DNA of 64,000 nt. Source: Dugong dugon (taxonomy: Eukaryota; Chordata; Mammalia; Sirenia; Dugongidae). Below are positions 1 to 10,183 of the stretch, piece after piece. The DNA lies in the NCBI GenBank assembly GCA_030035585.1, contig CM057472.1, forward strand, positions 88,037,601-88,101,600, read 5' to 3'. The translations under genes were made by a program, and so were the position numbers. The notes beneath the pieces were generated by a model. That model was not told the origin of the DNA. It saw nothing but the letters and a program-made list of their open reading frames with translations, and did not search any database. Every line of letters starts with the position of its first letter. The first letter of the stretch is position 1.

Positions 1-914
1 AGTATTCGTTTGTTGATTAAACAAGGAGCTTCTTAAGCTAAAAGACAAGTCCTTAAGGTATTGTTTCCACATTTATGGTCCTCTTCTTAGGGAATTTGAG
101 ACCCAGAAAGCATCAGCAGGGGCCAGTTCTCCAGCAGTCTGGTGCCCAGAGGTGATAGGGTTCATGGAGTGGAAGACAGTGAGGAGGTAGGGAAGCTCCA
201 TAGCATTTATCGAGCTCATTGACTTAATGGAAGGCTTATAAATTCCCCAGACACCTGAAGCACCTGTGCTCAAATAGAGATACGTACACAACACATAACT
301 TCAGAGCTAATTGGAAAGGAGTCCTCACTAACCTATTATTTTTCGTTTGCATTGCCTGTGACTCCTGTCTTCATGTGAACACAGTGGAATTATAGCATAT
401 GTGCTTTTGACTGCCTCAGCCTCGACTCTGCAGGGGAGAAGGGGTGAGATGAGACTGGGAGAGGAAGAGTTAGTGAGAGCACACCTGGGAACAATTGAAA
501 TAGTGGCATTTCTAACCATCATTTCGTTTAGTGAACATAAGCCTGGGAGTCAGAGTGAATGGGAGGCTTAAATCTTCCAAGCCCTCAGTTTCTACATTTC
601 TGCAGGCTTCTCAAGACATGAGCATCTCTCTCCCTTGAGTATAATTCTTGTCCTTAAAGATACAGTACATATTTTTCATGCAACATAGTCCCTAAACACA
701 AGCAAATAGCTTCATCTGATGCCCAACTAAAGAAACAGATATAGATCAGCTAGAGGCAAAATGCCTATATTATGCTTACTGAGTGGTAGTATTGCACTGT
801 ATCAAATGGGCCATTTAGGAGATTTTCAAAGATAGTTTTGACTCTGAGTGATATTTTATGCTGTTTTATCACCTAACCCCTCCCTAGGATTGGACTCCAT
901 TATGATCAGTGTGA
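1..914. other. Intergenic, no gene recognised
   Basis: Both strands show only short open frames with no recognisable domain. Base composition is AT-rich and ordinary for mammalian intergenic DNA. I see no clear repeat signature before the SINE tail that follows. Confidence 0.5.
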
Positions 915-969
915 TAAGTTGCTACGAGTTGGAATCGACTCAATGGCAACGGGTTTTTTTTTTTTTTTT
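915..969 (+). mobile_element. AfroSINE, 3' end fragment
   Basis: The conserved AfroSINE 3' segment is present (gagttggaatcgactcaatg, then ggcaacggg) followed by a T-rich tail. The tRNA-related head is missing, so this is a truncated copy, too short to assign to a subfamily. Confidence 0.75.
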
Positions 970-1097
970 GTGGTCAATGTACAGAATAACTGACATATAC
1001 AAGCAAATGTAAAAGAAGCTTTTTGTTGGGGGAGTAATGGACAGTTCTCTCTGGAGTGGATGTTTTCCCATTTTTAAGCTTCCCTAATCATGAGTGG

Positions 1098-1441
1098 GAG
1101 GCAGTGATCATTCAATGGTAGAATTCTTGCCTCCCATGCTGGAGACCTGGTTTGATTCCCAACCAATGCACCTCATACACAGCCACCACTTGTCTGTCAG
1201 CGGAGGCTGGCATGTTGGTGTGATGTTGAACAGGTTTCAGCAGAGCTTACAGACTAAGATATGTGTGGAAGAAAGGCCTGGCGATCTACTTCTGAAAATT
1301 AGCCAATGAAAACACTGTGGATCACAACAGTCCCATCTACAACCAAACATGGGGATAGCACAGGGCCAGGCAGCATTGTGTTCTGCTGTGAATGGGGTCA
1401 CTGTGAATTGGGGGCCCACTGGACAACACATAACAACAATC
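1098..1441 (+). mobile_element. tRNA-Gly-headed SINE with RTE-like body and tail
   Basis: The first ~70 bases resemble tRNA-Gly(GCC): an A-box-like stretch with ttcaatggtagaattcttgc near 1111-1130, a B-box-like ggtttgattcc at 1149-1159, and an acceptor-like ccaatgca. The middle (about 1188-1330, including gaagaaaggcctggcgatct) matches the 5' UTR of the RTE copies at 50.0-50.2 and 54.97-55.16 kb. The end resembles the RTE 3' terminus and finishes in an ACAACAA-type tail. It is therefore a composite non-autonomous retroelement, presumably pol III transcribed and mobilised by RTE machinery when active. It is not a functional tRNA gene. Confidence 0.8.
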
Positions 1442-1495
1442 ACAGGTGATACAGCTCCAAGTTAGTGCATTGTTTCCACTCTTCTCACACCCCAA

Positions 1496-1573
1496 CCAGA
1501 GGTAGGTGCATCTTAGAAAACAGAGGAGAAACCAGAGAGGTGGGTGCATCTTAGAAAACAGAGGAGGAACCAG
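1496..1573. repeat. Two-copy tandem duplication, unit about 37 bp
   Basis: Two adjacent units share ggtgcatcttagaaaacaga and the following ggag(a/g)aaccagag with few differences. The array stops after a partial third start (ccagagaggca). It is a small local duplication. Confidence 0.7.
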
Positions 1574-2394
1574 AGAGGCAGATTTGACATTTTGATGTAA
1601 AGCAGACTAGATGTAGTGTCCAATATAATCATCTATTAATCATCTATAATCATCTGTTTGCCAACAGTGTGATCTTTGGAAGTTTCTAATTTTTTTGACC
1701 CCCTGTCTTGGAACTGGGGTTAACAGCTCCTACCTAATAAAGTTGGTATAGACATAATAGACATGATAATATACATAAAAATACATGATAATATTCAGTT
1801 AGTCTCCCTTGCCTGAGCCTGTCCCTTCCTTCTACCAAAACACACATATGCCATCTTTCAACTTTCCTACTCTATGCATGCCCAAGTTTAGGGCCCTCAG
1901 GTGAGCATCCCTGTGTCACCAACATCTTCTGCTCTGTACACAGCTAAGTGTGCAAGGTGGGGGCAGCATACCCATGGTGTTGACGTGCTGCCCATCTAGA
2001 GCCACACTCACTATTCAGCCCAATGTTAGTTACTGGGTCCCACAGGCCAGCTCCTGCTGTTGCCTTTTTAAAATGAAGAATGATTACCAACAGAGAAAAA
2101 AAATGGTGTGTCCAACATTATAAATCCGTTTAGTGGCCCAGCATACCATCAAATTCCTGTTTGGCCATTTATGTCTGAGACATATCTACTTGCAACAGGC
2201 CACAGGCTTGGGGACAAATGGTTTGGGGTAGTTCAACAGCCCCATCAAATTGCTCTGTGATATTCTGACTTTTCATAGTCTATTTCTCCAGTGGTTTATT
2301 TTAAGCTTAGGTTGAAAGATGCCCTTATTCCTAAGAACTCCATTAAAGAAAATTGCAATTCCAGGAATTACATTTCATTCCTTTGGGAAGGTCC
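1574..2394. other. Intergenic, no gene recognised
   Basis: No repeat family or coding signature recognised. It contains short AT-rich imperfect repeats of an aatcatct-type word near 1628-1660. Confidence 0.4.
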
Positions 2395-2585
2395 ATCTTT
2401 TGGGTCAGCTCTCTTCTCTGTGCTCTGATAGCATCTGTTACAGTATCTGTCATTGCCTCTTTGTCTGTATTTTCCATTGAACTCAACATGTGCTGGGACC
2501 GTATTTATTTGTTCAGAGATGTGTCTTCAACACTTAATGCAGAAGACACACTTGGAAAATCTTTTTTCAATCAAATTGAAATGCG
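2395..2585 (+). mobile_element. L2-like fragment (tentative)
   Basis: The stretch has the word order typical of L2 3' ends: a tctgttacag.. / cattgcctctttgtctgtatt block, a gtgctgggaccgtatttatt-like block, then a cagatgtgt..cttaatgcag-like block. It is strongly diverged. The small open frame here (2353-2589) has no recognisable domain. Confidence 0.3.
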
Positions 2586-2776
2586 TTAGATAGCCACCTG
2601 CCAGAGTAGTCCGGAGCATCCTGGGCTGGGAGTGTGGCTAAAAGTCCGGGAGGTCAGAAGTCATAGTCAGAAAGGCCAGTGAAGGAAGGAAGATGCTGGC
2701 AAGCCTCAGAAAGTGCAAGAGTGCATGAGATGGAGCCACCTGGACAAGAGGACCCAAACAAAGACGCCTGTGGCTT

Positions 2777-2945
2777 TGTGACCTTGACTAAGTTGTTTAA
2801 CCTCTTCGCACCCTCAAGTAAGGAAACTCACCATGCCTGTCTTATAGGGTCATTCTGGGAATCAAGTGAGTTAATATTTATAAAATGCTTAAAGCAGTGC
2901 CTGGAGTGGAATAAGCACGTATGTGAGTATTTGGAGGGAAAAAAG
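2777..2945 (+). mobile_element. MIR SINE fragment
   Basis: Has the MIR core order: gtgaccttgactaagttgtt, then cctcttcgcaccctcaagta, a tcttatagggtcattctggg block, gagttaatatttataaaatg, and a cagtgcctggagtggaataa end. This is an old SINE shared across mammals, degraded and inactive. Confidence 0.8.
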
Positions 2946-3009
2946 GCATAGCCACCAACCCACAAAGGGGAGCTTGATTCAGAGCCAAAAGCCTACTGAG
3001 ACAGGCTAT

Positions 3010-3225
3010 GTGCATGGGTGTTAGAATCAGTTACATGTGGGTTGGAGTCCCAGATCAAGCATTTAGTAGCTGGACAACCTTGAAGAAATTGCTTGCATTC
3101 TGAGTCTTGCTTTCCACAACTGTAAAATGGGCTCAGTTGTAGCTCTCTCACGGAATTGTGAAGATAAGTCTCCTTTAAATCTCTCAGAAGAGTGCACAGC
3201 CCCTCTTAGGGCCTTAATAAATATG
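3010..3225 (+). mobile_element. MIR SINE, near full length
   Basis: Contains the MIR 5' part (gttagaatcagttacatgtg, gggttggagtcccagatc), a core with aattgcttgcattctgagtc and ctgtaaaatgggctcag, and a 3' end with ccttaataaatatgag. It lies 65 bases after another MIR in the same orientation. Confidence 0.75.
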
Positions 3226-4265
3226 AGTTCACCTACCACCTCCCCGACACACATCTACACATACATACAGACTTCCTGCTCCCTCACCTCCTGCTCAGAA
3301 GTGGGACTTTCTCTGAGGGAGGGGAAAGAGGAGTGAGACTCAGGGGATTATTTAAGGAAAGGATTTAAAGGGTTTTGGGGAAAAAACAAAACAAAAAAAA
3401 ACAAAAACAAAAACACTGAAATGGTAAGAAAAGCAAATCCAAATAGTTTAATCTGGGAGAATTTGATCTCCCACTGGGACCCAGAGAAGCAGTATTTTAT
3501 GTTAATGAAATTTGGTGGAAAACGTAGCTTTAGTGAAATAGTGGCTATGATGACTCTATCACTATTTCAGTGAATACGTTTTCCCTCTCTCTCTTTTAAA
3601 AAAATCTGGATGTTTATTCCTCAACTCGCCAGGATTATCTTTCCTTCTCTAAAAGTACTAGAGGAAACCAGGGTGCAGCTGGATCTGGTGAGCCATCTGT
3701 CTTCATCGCCAGTGGCGGGGATGCCAGCGTTCAGCTCAGGCAAAGCTGCTCTAGGCGAAACTGAAGCCTCAGAGAGGGAGGGGAACCTCTAAGCCCTGGG
3801 AGGTACAGGGGGAGATCGAGTTTTTGTTTTGCTAATATATCCCTGGGGAAACTTCTTCTGTTTCTGGCATGGTTGAGTGTATAGCTCATGAAAAATGCAC
3901 CCAAGCACTGTTGATTTTTGATTTCAGAAGAAGCCACAGTACCAAGAGATGACAACTGTCACTGCTCTCCTGCAATACCCAGGTGACACACCTGGTTTCC
4001 ACTGCTCTCCGTTCATCAGTCCAGATGTTCCCAGTGACTTGGACAAAGACCCTTGCAGGCCCTGTGTACAAAGTGTTATATTTCTTTCTTCTAGTGAGTG
4101 CGTTAGAAATGGCAAGATCAGACTATGGTTTTCATTTTTTTTTTTTTTTTCTAGTTTATGGCTTAACAATGTCTTGCTGCATTTATTTCCAAATATCTAC
4201 GTTTAAAATGTTTTGTTTCTTCAGTGAATTAAAATAGCGAAATATACTAACTATAAGGCAAAGGG
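3226..4265. other. Intergenic, no gene recognised
   Basis: No gene signature. There is an A-rich tract at about 3381-3416 and a T tract near 4135-4151. Overlapping short frames around 3.9-4.2 kb on both strands show no domain and no conserved composition. Confidence 0.4.
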
Positions 4266-4825
4266 AAGGAAAAGGAACTAGCATCCACTGGGTGTCTGCT
4301 ATGTATAATGCACAGATATAGCTACTTTACGTATAGTATTTAATGTGCTCCTCACCACAACCTCATAAGGTGTGCAGGTATATCAGGGATGGATTACCCA
4401 ATAAGCAAGGTATGTACAGGCTTACTTGTGCTTATGAATCTTAGTGCACAATTTCACCTGTTTTTTACCACATCTTAAACCCATGTGAAATTGTGCACTA
4501 CAGATTAGTAACTAAACCAGTGCATACCTTGCTTATTGGGTAATCCGCCCCTGGGTATGATTACTGCCGTTACAGTGGGAAATAGCTGGGTATCCTGGGA
4601 AGAGTGTAGGCTCACCGGTTACCAGCTGAGTGAATTCACTTTTCTCTGTAAAATGAAACTAAGGTTAGGGGCCAGAAGAGCTGTTATGAGAAAGTGGTTG
4701 TAATATAAAGGGTTAAAATCTTTACTTGACACATATGAATTGGGAGAGGTTCAGAGAGGTTGAATACTTTTCCTAAAACCTCACAGCTGTTAGGAGGTTT
4801 GTTCAGCCATGACTCACACCCAAAT
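4266..4825 (+). mobile_element. L2/MIR-type old repeat, interrupted by MITE-like element
   Basis: The left part (4266-4383) has the typical ccactgggtgtctgctatgt, ctcctcaccacaacctcata order. The right part (about 4740-4825) has gagaggttcagagaggttga and acctcacagctgttaggagg followed by a cccaaatctta-like end, as in L2/MIR3 3' regions. The palindromic element at 4384-4553 sits between them. A second MIR-like block may lie at about 4580-4735 (gtgaattcacttttctctgt, aaaatgaaact). Confidence 0.55.
4384..4553. mobile_element. Palindromic MITE-like element, copy 1 (hAT-like)
   Basis: The two ends are inverted copies: cagggatggattacccaata..agcaaggtatg on the left, and cataccttgcttattgggta..atccgcccctg on the right. 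Pairing continues inward (gtgcacaatttcac against gtgaaattgtgcac), so nearly the whole element folds back around a short loop. CAG..CTG ends suggest a hAT-type non-autonomous DNA transposon. Flanking aggtatat and ggtatgat look like a degenerate target duplication. It has no coding capacity. It matches a second copy at 8301-8517. Confidence 0.7.
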
Positions 4826-5257
4826 CTTACTTAAAAGACTATAAAACAACAGTTTACTTAAGTAATTACTTATTGCATTGCACCCCATCCCACCCTGTCC
4901 CACCCTACACATACTTCCACTCTGTGAGCACCTACACACCCATCCTCTGATGGGGATCCCAGGGGGCCTATTTAAATGGCACCAGAGACTAAGCATTAAT
5001 ACATGAAGTTAGAACAGGTGTTATAGGCACAGAAGCAGGAGAGTGGTACCGACAACATTGGATCTCTGGTTTGAGTTTAGAATACAGCCAGTCACTAAAA
5101 GCACAGGACAGGGACAGAACATACTGATACACCTTTAAAGACCCAGTTGAGTGCCCTCTTCCTGAGCCCCCACCTTGTGCATTAGTTAACCACCTGGACA
5201 GAACCCTCAAGGATGCTGTCTCACTATGTCCTGTTTATCATTGTTTTATTAACAATC
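4826..5257. other. Intergenic, no gene recognised
   Basis: No repeat or coding signature beyond short unsupported frames. Confidence 0.4.
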
Positions 5258-5270
5258 AGCACAATATGTG

Positions 5271-5438
5271 GAGCCCTGGTGGTGCAGTGGTTAAGAGCTA
5301 CAGCTGCTAACCAGAAGGTTGGCCATTTGGATCCACCAGCCCAGCCGCTCTTTAAAAACCCTGTGGGGCAGTTCTACTCTGTCCTCTAGGGTCACTGAGT
5401 CAGAATCGACTCAGTGGCAATGGTTTTTTTTTTTGTTT
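5271..5438 (+). mobile_element. Full-length AfroSINE with perfect target duplication
   Basis: Starts with the canonical gagccctggtggtgcagtgg head, continues through taaccagaaggttggcc and gttctactctgtcctctagg, and ends at gtcagaatcgactcagtggc plus a T-rich tail. The flanks are identical 13-bp copies of agcacaatatgtg (5258-5270 and 5439-5451), a textbook target-site duplication. The clean duplication and complete head suggest a relatively recent insertion. Confidence 0.95.
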
Positions 5439-5474
5439 AGCACAATATGTGGAAAATGCTTGTTAAGTGAATGG

Positions 5475-5575
5475 GTAGGAACCTCCCTGTGGAGACGCAA
5501 ACATCTTATTTTGGGAGTTCTGCTGCTCCGGGTTCTCTCTGAGTTGGAATCAACTCAACAGCAGTGGGGTTTATG
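5475..5575 (+). mobile_element. AfroSINE remnant, internally deleted
   Basis: Has a degraded head (aggaacctccctgtggagac) joined after a short spacer to the 3' block gagttggaatcaactcaaca. The middle is missing. It lies 37 bases after the preceding AfroSINE. Confidence 0.55.
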
Positions 5576-6149
5576 GGCTGCAGGTTAATCTGTGGCTGAT
5601 GGGATCATCTCTAGCCTAGCTGAAAATAAGGCTTTAAGGAAATGAAACTCAGGAAAGGTTACTTTTGATGCAAATTACCTGTATTTTGATATAAATTACC
5701 AGTCTTGTTGGGAGAAAGAGAAGCCAACAAAGAGGTTTGTTCCCAAGGGCTGGAATCTGGGAAAATTCTTTAGAAAGGAAACTCCAAATAAGCGACAGAG
5801 AGGGCTGCTCAGTGAGCCAAAGGCCACCGGAGGGTATTCAGAAGGCTGCAGGGGTGCCCACAGATGGGAGAGGAGAGCACAGGAAACAGGGTGGGGAGAA
5901 GGTTCTGGGATTGGCATGGAAGACTCATAAAATGGAAACCAGTGTTGCTGAAACACATGATCCAGTGTACGAATTCTCTGCCAAACGATTCCAGTGCTTT
6001 TAGTTCCTTACTGAACTTGACATAATCCAAATGCTCAGGCTCTTTCCTTGTTTTCAGAACAGCTAGGCATTTCTTCAAGGAATTCAAGGGGAGACTGAAA
6101 AAAGTTTGACCTCTGTTTTTCTTTGTTGGCTTTGGCCCTTTCTATACCC
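5576..6149. other. Intergenic, no gene recognised
   Basis: Overlapping open frames of 80-92 codons occur on both strands between 5.7 and 6.1 kb, but none has a recognisable domain or start context, and mutual overlap on opposite strands argues against coding. Confidence 0.4.
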
Positions 6150-6299
6150 GTCAACACTGAGTCAATTCTGACTCACAGCGACCCTATAGGACAGAGTAGA
6201 ACTGCCCTATAGGGTTTCCAAGGAGTGGCTGATGGATTCAAACTGCCAACCTTTTGGTTAGCAGCCAAATGCTTAACCACCGCATCACCAGGACTCCTG
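6150..6299 (-). mobile_element. AfroSINE
   Basis: Reverse-complement AfroSINE: 3' block first (gagtcaattctgactcacag, then cgaccctataggacagagta), then aaggagtggctgatggattc, and the head ggttagcagccaaatgctta..accaccgc at the right end. An 8-bp tggccctt lies at 6133-6140 and again at 6298-6305, consistent with a target duplication. Confidence 0.9.
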
Positions 6300-6871
6300 G
6301 CCCTTAATATAGAGACCGGTTAAAAGTCACCTGGAGAGTTAGCCAGCAGGAAGTGCTTATTCGGGTGCCACACAAGTGGGAGAGAAACAGGAACTGTCAA
6401 ACGCTACCCATTCTAATGAGGAAATAGAAGAAGCCAGGAGCACCTGTCTCTTCTGTGGAAGGCTCGCAAGGCCTCTTAGTGCTCATTCTCCAGCATGAGA
6501 TTGTCTCTTAGGAGAATTCTAGAGGTTAGGCTAGACTTGAGGCATTGTAGAGACTTTTCTGGTATCAGGAAAAGTAGAATATAATCCCAGCCTCCCAGTC
6601 TTTGCAGTCAGATACACTTTCCAGCAGTTAATTTTTATGAGCAATACAGTGATGCAATTGTTTCCTTCCTCACAGAGTTTGTTTAATGTAGTTCGTGTGG
6701 CTGGACTGATTGACGTGGAAGAAGGATGATGATGCAGTTATCTAGTTAAGTGTGAAACTATATAGTGTAAAATATTAGGGTACCACGAGTGGAAAATCCA
6801 GAGCCTGTTGGTGGTTATAATGGCTGAATCTCATCACAGTGTTTTATGGGCTCAGGGGAGAAAACCCTCAG
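6300..6871. other. Intergenic, no gene recognised
   Basis: No gene or repeat signature recognised. Confidence 0.4.
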
Positions 6872-6884
6872 TAAGATGTGGAGT

Positions 6885-7075
6885 GTCTGCCCTGGGTGGT
6901 GCAAATGGTTAAGTGCTTGACTACTAACCAAAAGGTTGGCAGTTCAAACCTACCCAGAGGTGCTTTGGAAGAAAGGCCTGGCAAACTGCTTCCAAAAGGT
7001 ACTCTGCAACACACGGGGTTGTCATGAGTTGGAATCAGTTCAATGGTAACTGGTTTGGTTTTTTTTTTTTTTGGT
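6885..7075 (+). mobile_element. AfroSINE, long 'gaagaaaggcctgg' subfamily
   Basis: Head ccctgggtggtgcaaatggt, then taaccaaaaggttggcagtt, the subfamily block ggaagaaaggcctggcaaac, and the 3' end gagttggaatcagttcaatg with a T tail. Near-identical flanks taagatgtggagt (6872-6884) and taagaggtggagt (7076-7088) form an imperfect target duplication. The gaagaaaggcctgg block is shared with the tRNA-Gly SINE and the RTE 5' UTR. Confidence 0.92.
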
Positions 7076-7081
7076 TAAGAG

Positions 7082-7168
7082 GTGGAGTAGCCAGAGAAGT
7101 TTCACAGAGGAAGAGGGATCTGAACTGGTTCTTGAGAGGTGCTGAGATCTGAATGCACGAGAAAGTGA
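7082..7168 (+). mobile_element. L2-like fragment (tentative)
   Basis: The order agggatctgaactggttctt, gagaggtgctgagatctgaa resembles the L2 3' region coding tail. The fragment is short and diverged. Confidence 0.3.
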
Positions 7169-7184
7169 AGAAAAGGAATTTTAG

Positions 7185-7533
7185 TCAAAAACATAGATGA
7201 ACCTTGAAAACATCCTGCTGAGTGAAGTACTTAAATCAGTCACAAAAGGACAAGTATTGTACGATCCCACTTACATGAAATATCTAGAATAGACAAATAT
7301 ATAGAGAACAAAGTCTATTATTGGTTACCGGGGGTGGGAGGAAGAGGGAAAGGGGAGTGATGGTTTAGGGGCCACTGAGTATCTGTTAATGGAGACGGAA
7401 ATGTGGCAACTGATAGTGCTGATGGTTACACAGCATGATTAATGTAGTCAGTGTCACTGAACTGTACACGCAAACAACATTGAATTGGCAAATGTTGTGT
7501 TATATGTATTTTTTACTACAATTAAAAAAAAAA
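7185..7533 (+). mobile_element. Old L1 3' end
   Basis: Shows the classic L1 3' UTR order: catagatgaaccttgaaaac, agtcacaaaaggacaagtat, tattggttaccgggggtggg, ctgatggttacacagcatga, cactgaactgtacacgcaaa, then a tatgtattttttactacaat end with a poly-A tail. It is 5'-truncated and non-coding. A related tail occurs at 20345-20492. Confidence 0.85.
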
Positions 7534-7689
7534 TGGAAAAACAGGATGTGTTCAAAAAACAGTGAGAAAAGCAGATTACCTGGAGGGAGGTGGCATTTTG
7601 GGAAGGTCAGGCCATAGTGTGGTTGGATTAACTAAGCCGGCACAATGTCAAGAACCCAGTTACGTTCTTTATATACTTTATATATTACC

Positions 7690-8035
7690 CTAAACCTAAG
7701 AATAATAATGGGTACCATTTATTGAGAGTTTACAATCAATGGTGGCAGGCAGTGTACAAGATTCTAAGGATACAGAGAAGAATGAGATTTAATGTTTGCC
7801 ATTGAGGCCTCAGAATCTAAGTCTTGGATAAAGTCACAAAACAAGTTTTTTATTCTAGTATAATAGGGACACACACACCCTGGCTGCTAGATGTAGGAAA
7901 AGCTTTGCAGAGGTAGTGAGGTCTAAACTGAGTGGTGAAAGATGTCTAGGAGTATGCCAGACTCAGGAAATGGAGGAGGCAATCCAGGCGGAGGGAACAA
8001 CATTTTCAAAGGCATGGTGTAGTCTGAAATTATGT
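7690..8035 (+). mobile_element. L2 3' fragment
   Basis: Reads like an L2 3' region: ccatttattgagagtttaca, ggcagtgtacaagattctaa, ggatacagagaagaatgaga, a gtctaaactgagtggtgaaa block, then caatccaggcggagggaaca and ggcatggtgtagtctg. Diverged and inactive. Confidence 0.65.
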
Positions 8036-8300
8036 TTCTCTTTATTTTAGCTAAAAAAAAAAAAAAAGCCTGTTTTACTGATGCTGGGCACTATGTACAT
8101 TTGGAATCTAAGTTACATGTTTTCACCTGCCAACTTGCTTTGTTTGCAGATGCCAGTTTCTCAGCTTATCTCTATGGTGGTTTTCCAGCCAAATTACCCC
8201 ATTAAAATAACAGTAGGAATGTATCGATCATGTCTGTCTTCTTTTGCTGCTGTCACTGGCTATTTGTGGCTTTACTTTTCATCCACCCTTCAATGGAGAC

Positions 8301-8517
8301 CAGGAGCAGATTAACCAGTAAGCATGGTATGTGCCAGTTTACAGTGAGCAAGGTAGACACGGGCTTAATTGTGTTTATTTACTAATCTGTAGTGCATGAA
8401 AGATTACTAATCTCTGATGTGGTGAAAACCAGATGAAAGTGTGCACTACAGATTAGTAAGCAAGCACAAGTAAGCCCAGCCTATGAGTATCTTGTTTATT
8501 GGGTATACCATCCCTGA
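8301..8517. mobile_element. Palindromic MITE-like element, copy 2
   Basis: Left end ccaggagcagattaaccagt and right end attgggtataccatccctg are diverged versions of the ends of the 4384-4553 element. The inner inverted pair is well preserved: ttactaatctgtagtgca (about 8378) against tgcactacagattagtaa (about 8443). The left arm has an extra ~27 bases that look like a partial internal duplication (agtaagcatggtatg / agtgagcaaggtag). Two copies at different sites establish a repeat family. Confidence 0.7.
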
Positions 8518-8894
8518 TTGGGGACTGGAAAGAGAAGTACCAATTGCTCCAGAACTGAACACAGGCCCTCTCTTCAGGAGCAGAGTGTGGGTGGACTGGG
8601 AACATTATCACATTATCTCCCACAGACACCGCTTAAGTCCACAGTGGCAAGCAGGAGAGAAAAATGCTTGGCCTTTACAGAACGTCATTGGGAGGGAGGG
8701 CCATTGTGTAACTTCTATTGTTAAAGCCAATGTCTGTAAACATGACCAGAACCTTCCATTCCTTTGGCACATTCATTTCCGGAGTGCCATTTTATATGTG
8801 CTATTCTCCGCGAAGCAAGCATAGTCAAGCGTAATCACCGTTTTACAAAAGGGAAAACAGAGTAAAGAATGGATGGATAGAAAGATGAAATGAG

Positions 8895-9290
8895 TTCAGT
8901 TCAGCAAACATTTCTGACCATCTGTTATATTACAGTCTTTGTGTTAGGGACATGGCATATGGATAGAAGTATAGACTCAAAGAATTCCAGGTGTCTGTTC
9001 ATACTGTTCTCTGCCATTGCGATGTCTTACTCCCATTTCCCTTGATTACCTCAGCTACCCCTGTTCTATCTTTAAGGACCATCCCTAATGTTACCTCCTC
9101 TCTTTGCCTTGCCCTGATTCTTTCTTACCTCCCTCTGCTAACACAGTGGTTATTCACACATATTGGTTTTCGAAGAAGTATATTACATGTTCCTTTCTAC
9201 TTCTTACCTTCTTCACTTGACTGTGATAGATTGAGACCTTCTTTATATTCCTAATATCTGCTATAATAAAACTGTGAGTATGTGTTTAGT
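8895..9290 (+). mobile_element. L2-like fragment
   Basis: The first part (agttcagcaaacatttctga.., gtgttagggacatggcatat) and the following pyrimidine-rich part (ctcagctacccctgttctat, ttgccttgccctgattcttt, ctgctataataaaactgtga) follow the L2 3' order. An open frame at 8991-9254 shows no separate protein signature. Confidence 0.45.
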
Positions 9291-10183
9291 GAAGTGAAGC
9301 CATGGTCCTTGCTGGAATGGGCTGACCCTCTAAAGGAAATAGATTCATGTAACCTTATTATAATGTGCTAAATCCTATACTAATGTGCCTGAGGTCTTGA
9401 GAGCAATACCAGTTTGCTTTCAGTTTGGGAAGTCTGACTCTCAGGTCTGTGCTCGTTTTTCTTTCAGTAGGATGTTACATCAAAAAATATCCCCCTTTCC
9501 ATAAAAAAAAAAGAAAAGAAAAATTATAGTCAAATAAATTTTTGGGAATACAGAATTTGATATCCTTTCTCTTGAATATTCATGATGCCAATTAACATAT
9601 TAATAAAGAAGCTTACTCCCTTTCCACCCTCACTTAACCTAGTGGCCCTCAAACCCATTGGCTCATAAACTCATTATGTATGAAAACCTATCAACATCCC
9701 ACATAATTAGCCAACTTGAATACGCTTTGGGAAATGCTGCCTTTCAAGTCAGTAGTCATTATTGTGAATAGGTTGTAAAGCTCTGTATGATAACAGTAGC
9801 TGGAAAAATTTTTACTCTACACCTGCTTTGTACTCAGTGGGTCATTGTGTGAACTAGGTCACATAGTTCATGCTGGAGATTTCCAGGTTAGTTGGCATTC
9901 CTGAAGGGGAGAGAGAGGAATAACGCCTAAAGAGTAGCAGTGATTTCACTCAGGTCAAGCTCAAAAACAAGGGAACCCTTGAGAAGATCCAGGCTTTGTA
10001 GGACCTGAAGCTTATACAATTTATATGTGTGTGCAATGGGAAGATTTAAGAACAATAACACAAAATTAAATATGAAATGATTATTAATTTAGAATGATAA
10101 AAGGAATGAAAAATTACAAATTGTAGAAAGCTGACAAATGTCACAAACATCACTAAAATCCATAAAAACAACATACTCTTTTA
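9291..10183. other. Intergenic, no gene recognised
   Basis: AT-rich with an A-rich tract near 9505-9530. The segment from about 10020 to 10183 may be the non-coding end of the transposon fossil that follows, but I cannot define its terminus. Confidence 0.4.

Noticed and set aside
1098-1170. Possible tRNA-Gly gene
   Set aside because: The A- and B-box-like words are diverged, stems cannot pair properly, and the sequence continues into a SINE body present at two other places.
8483-8824. 113-codon open frame
   Set aside because: It begins inside the palindromic MITE-like element, overlaps another frame, and has no recognisable domain.
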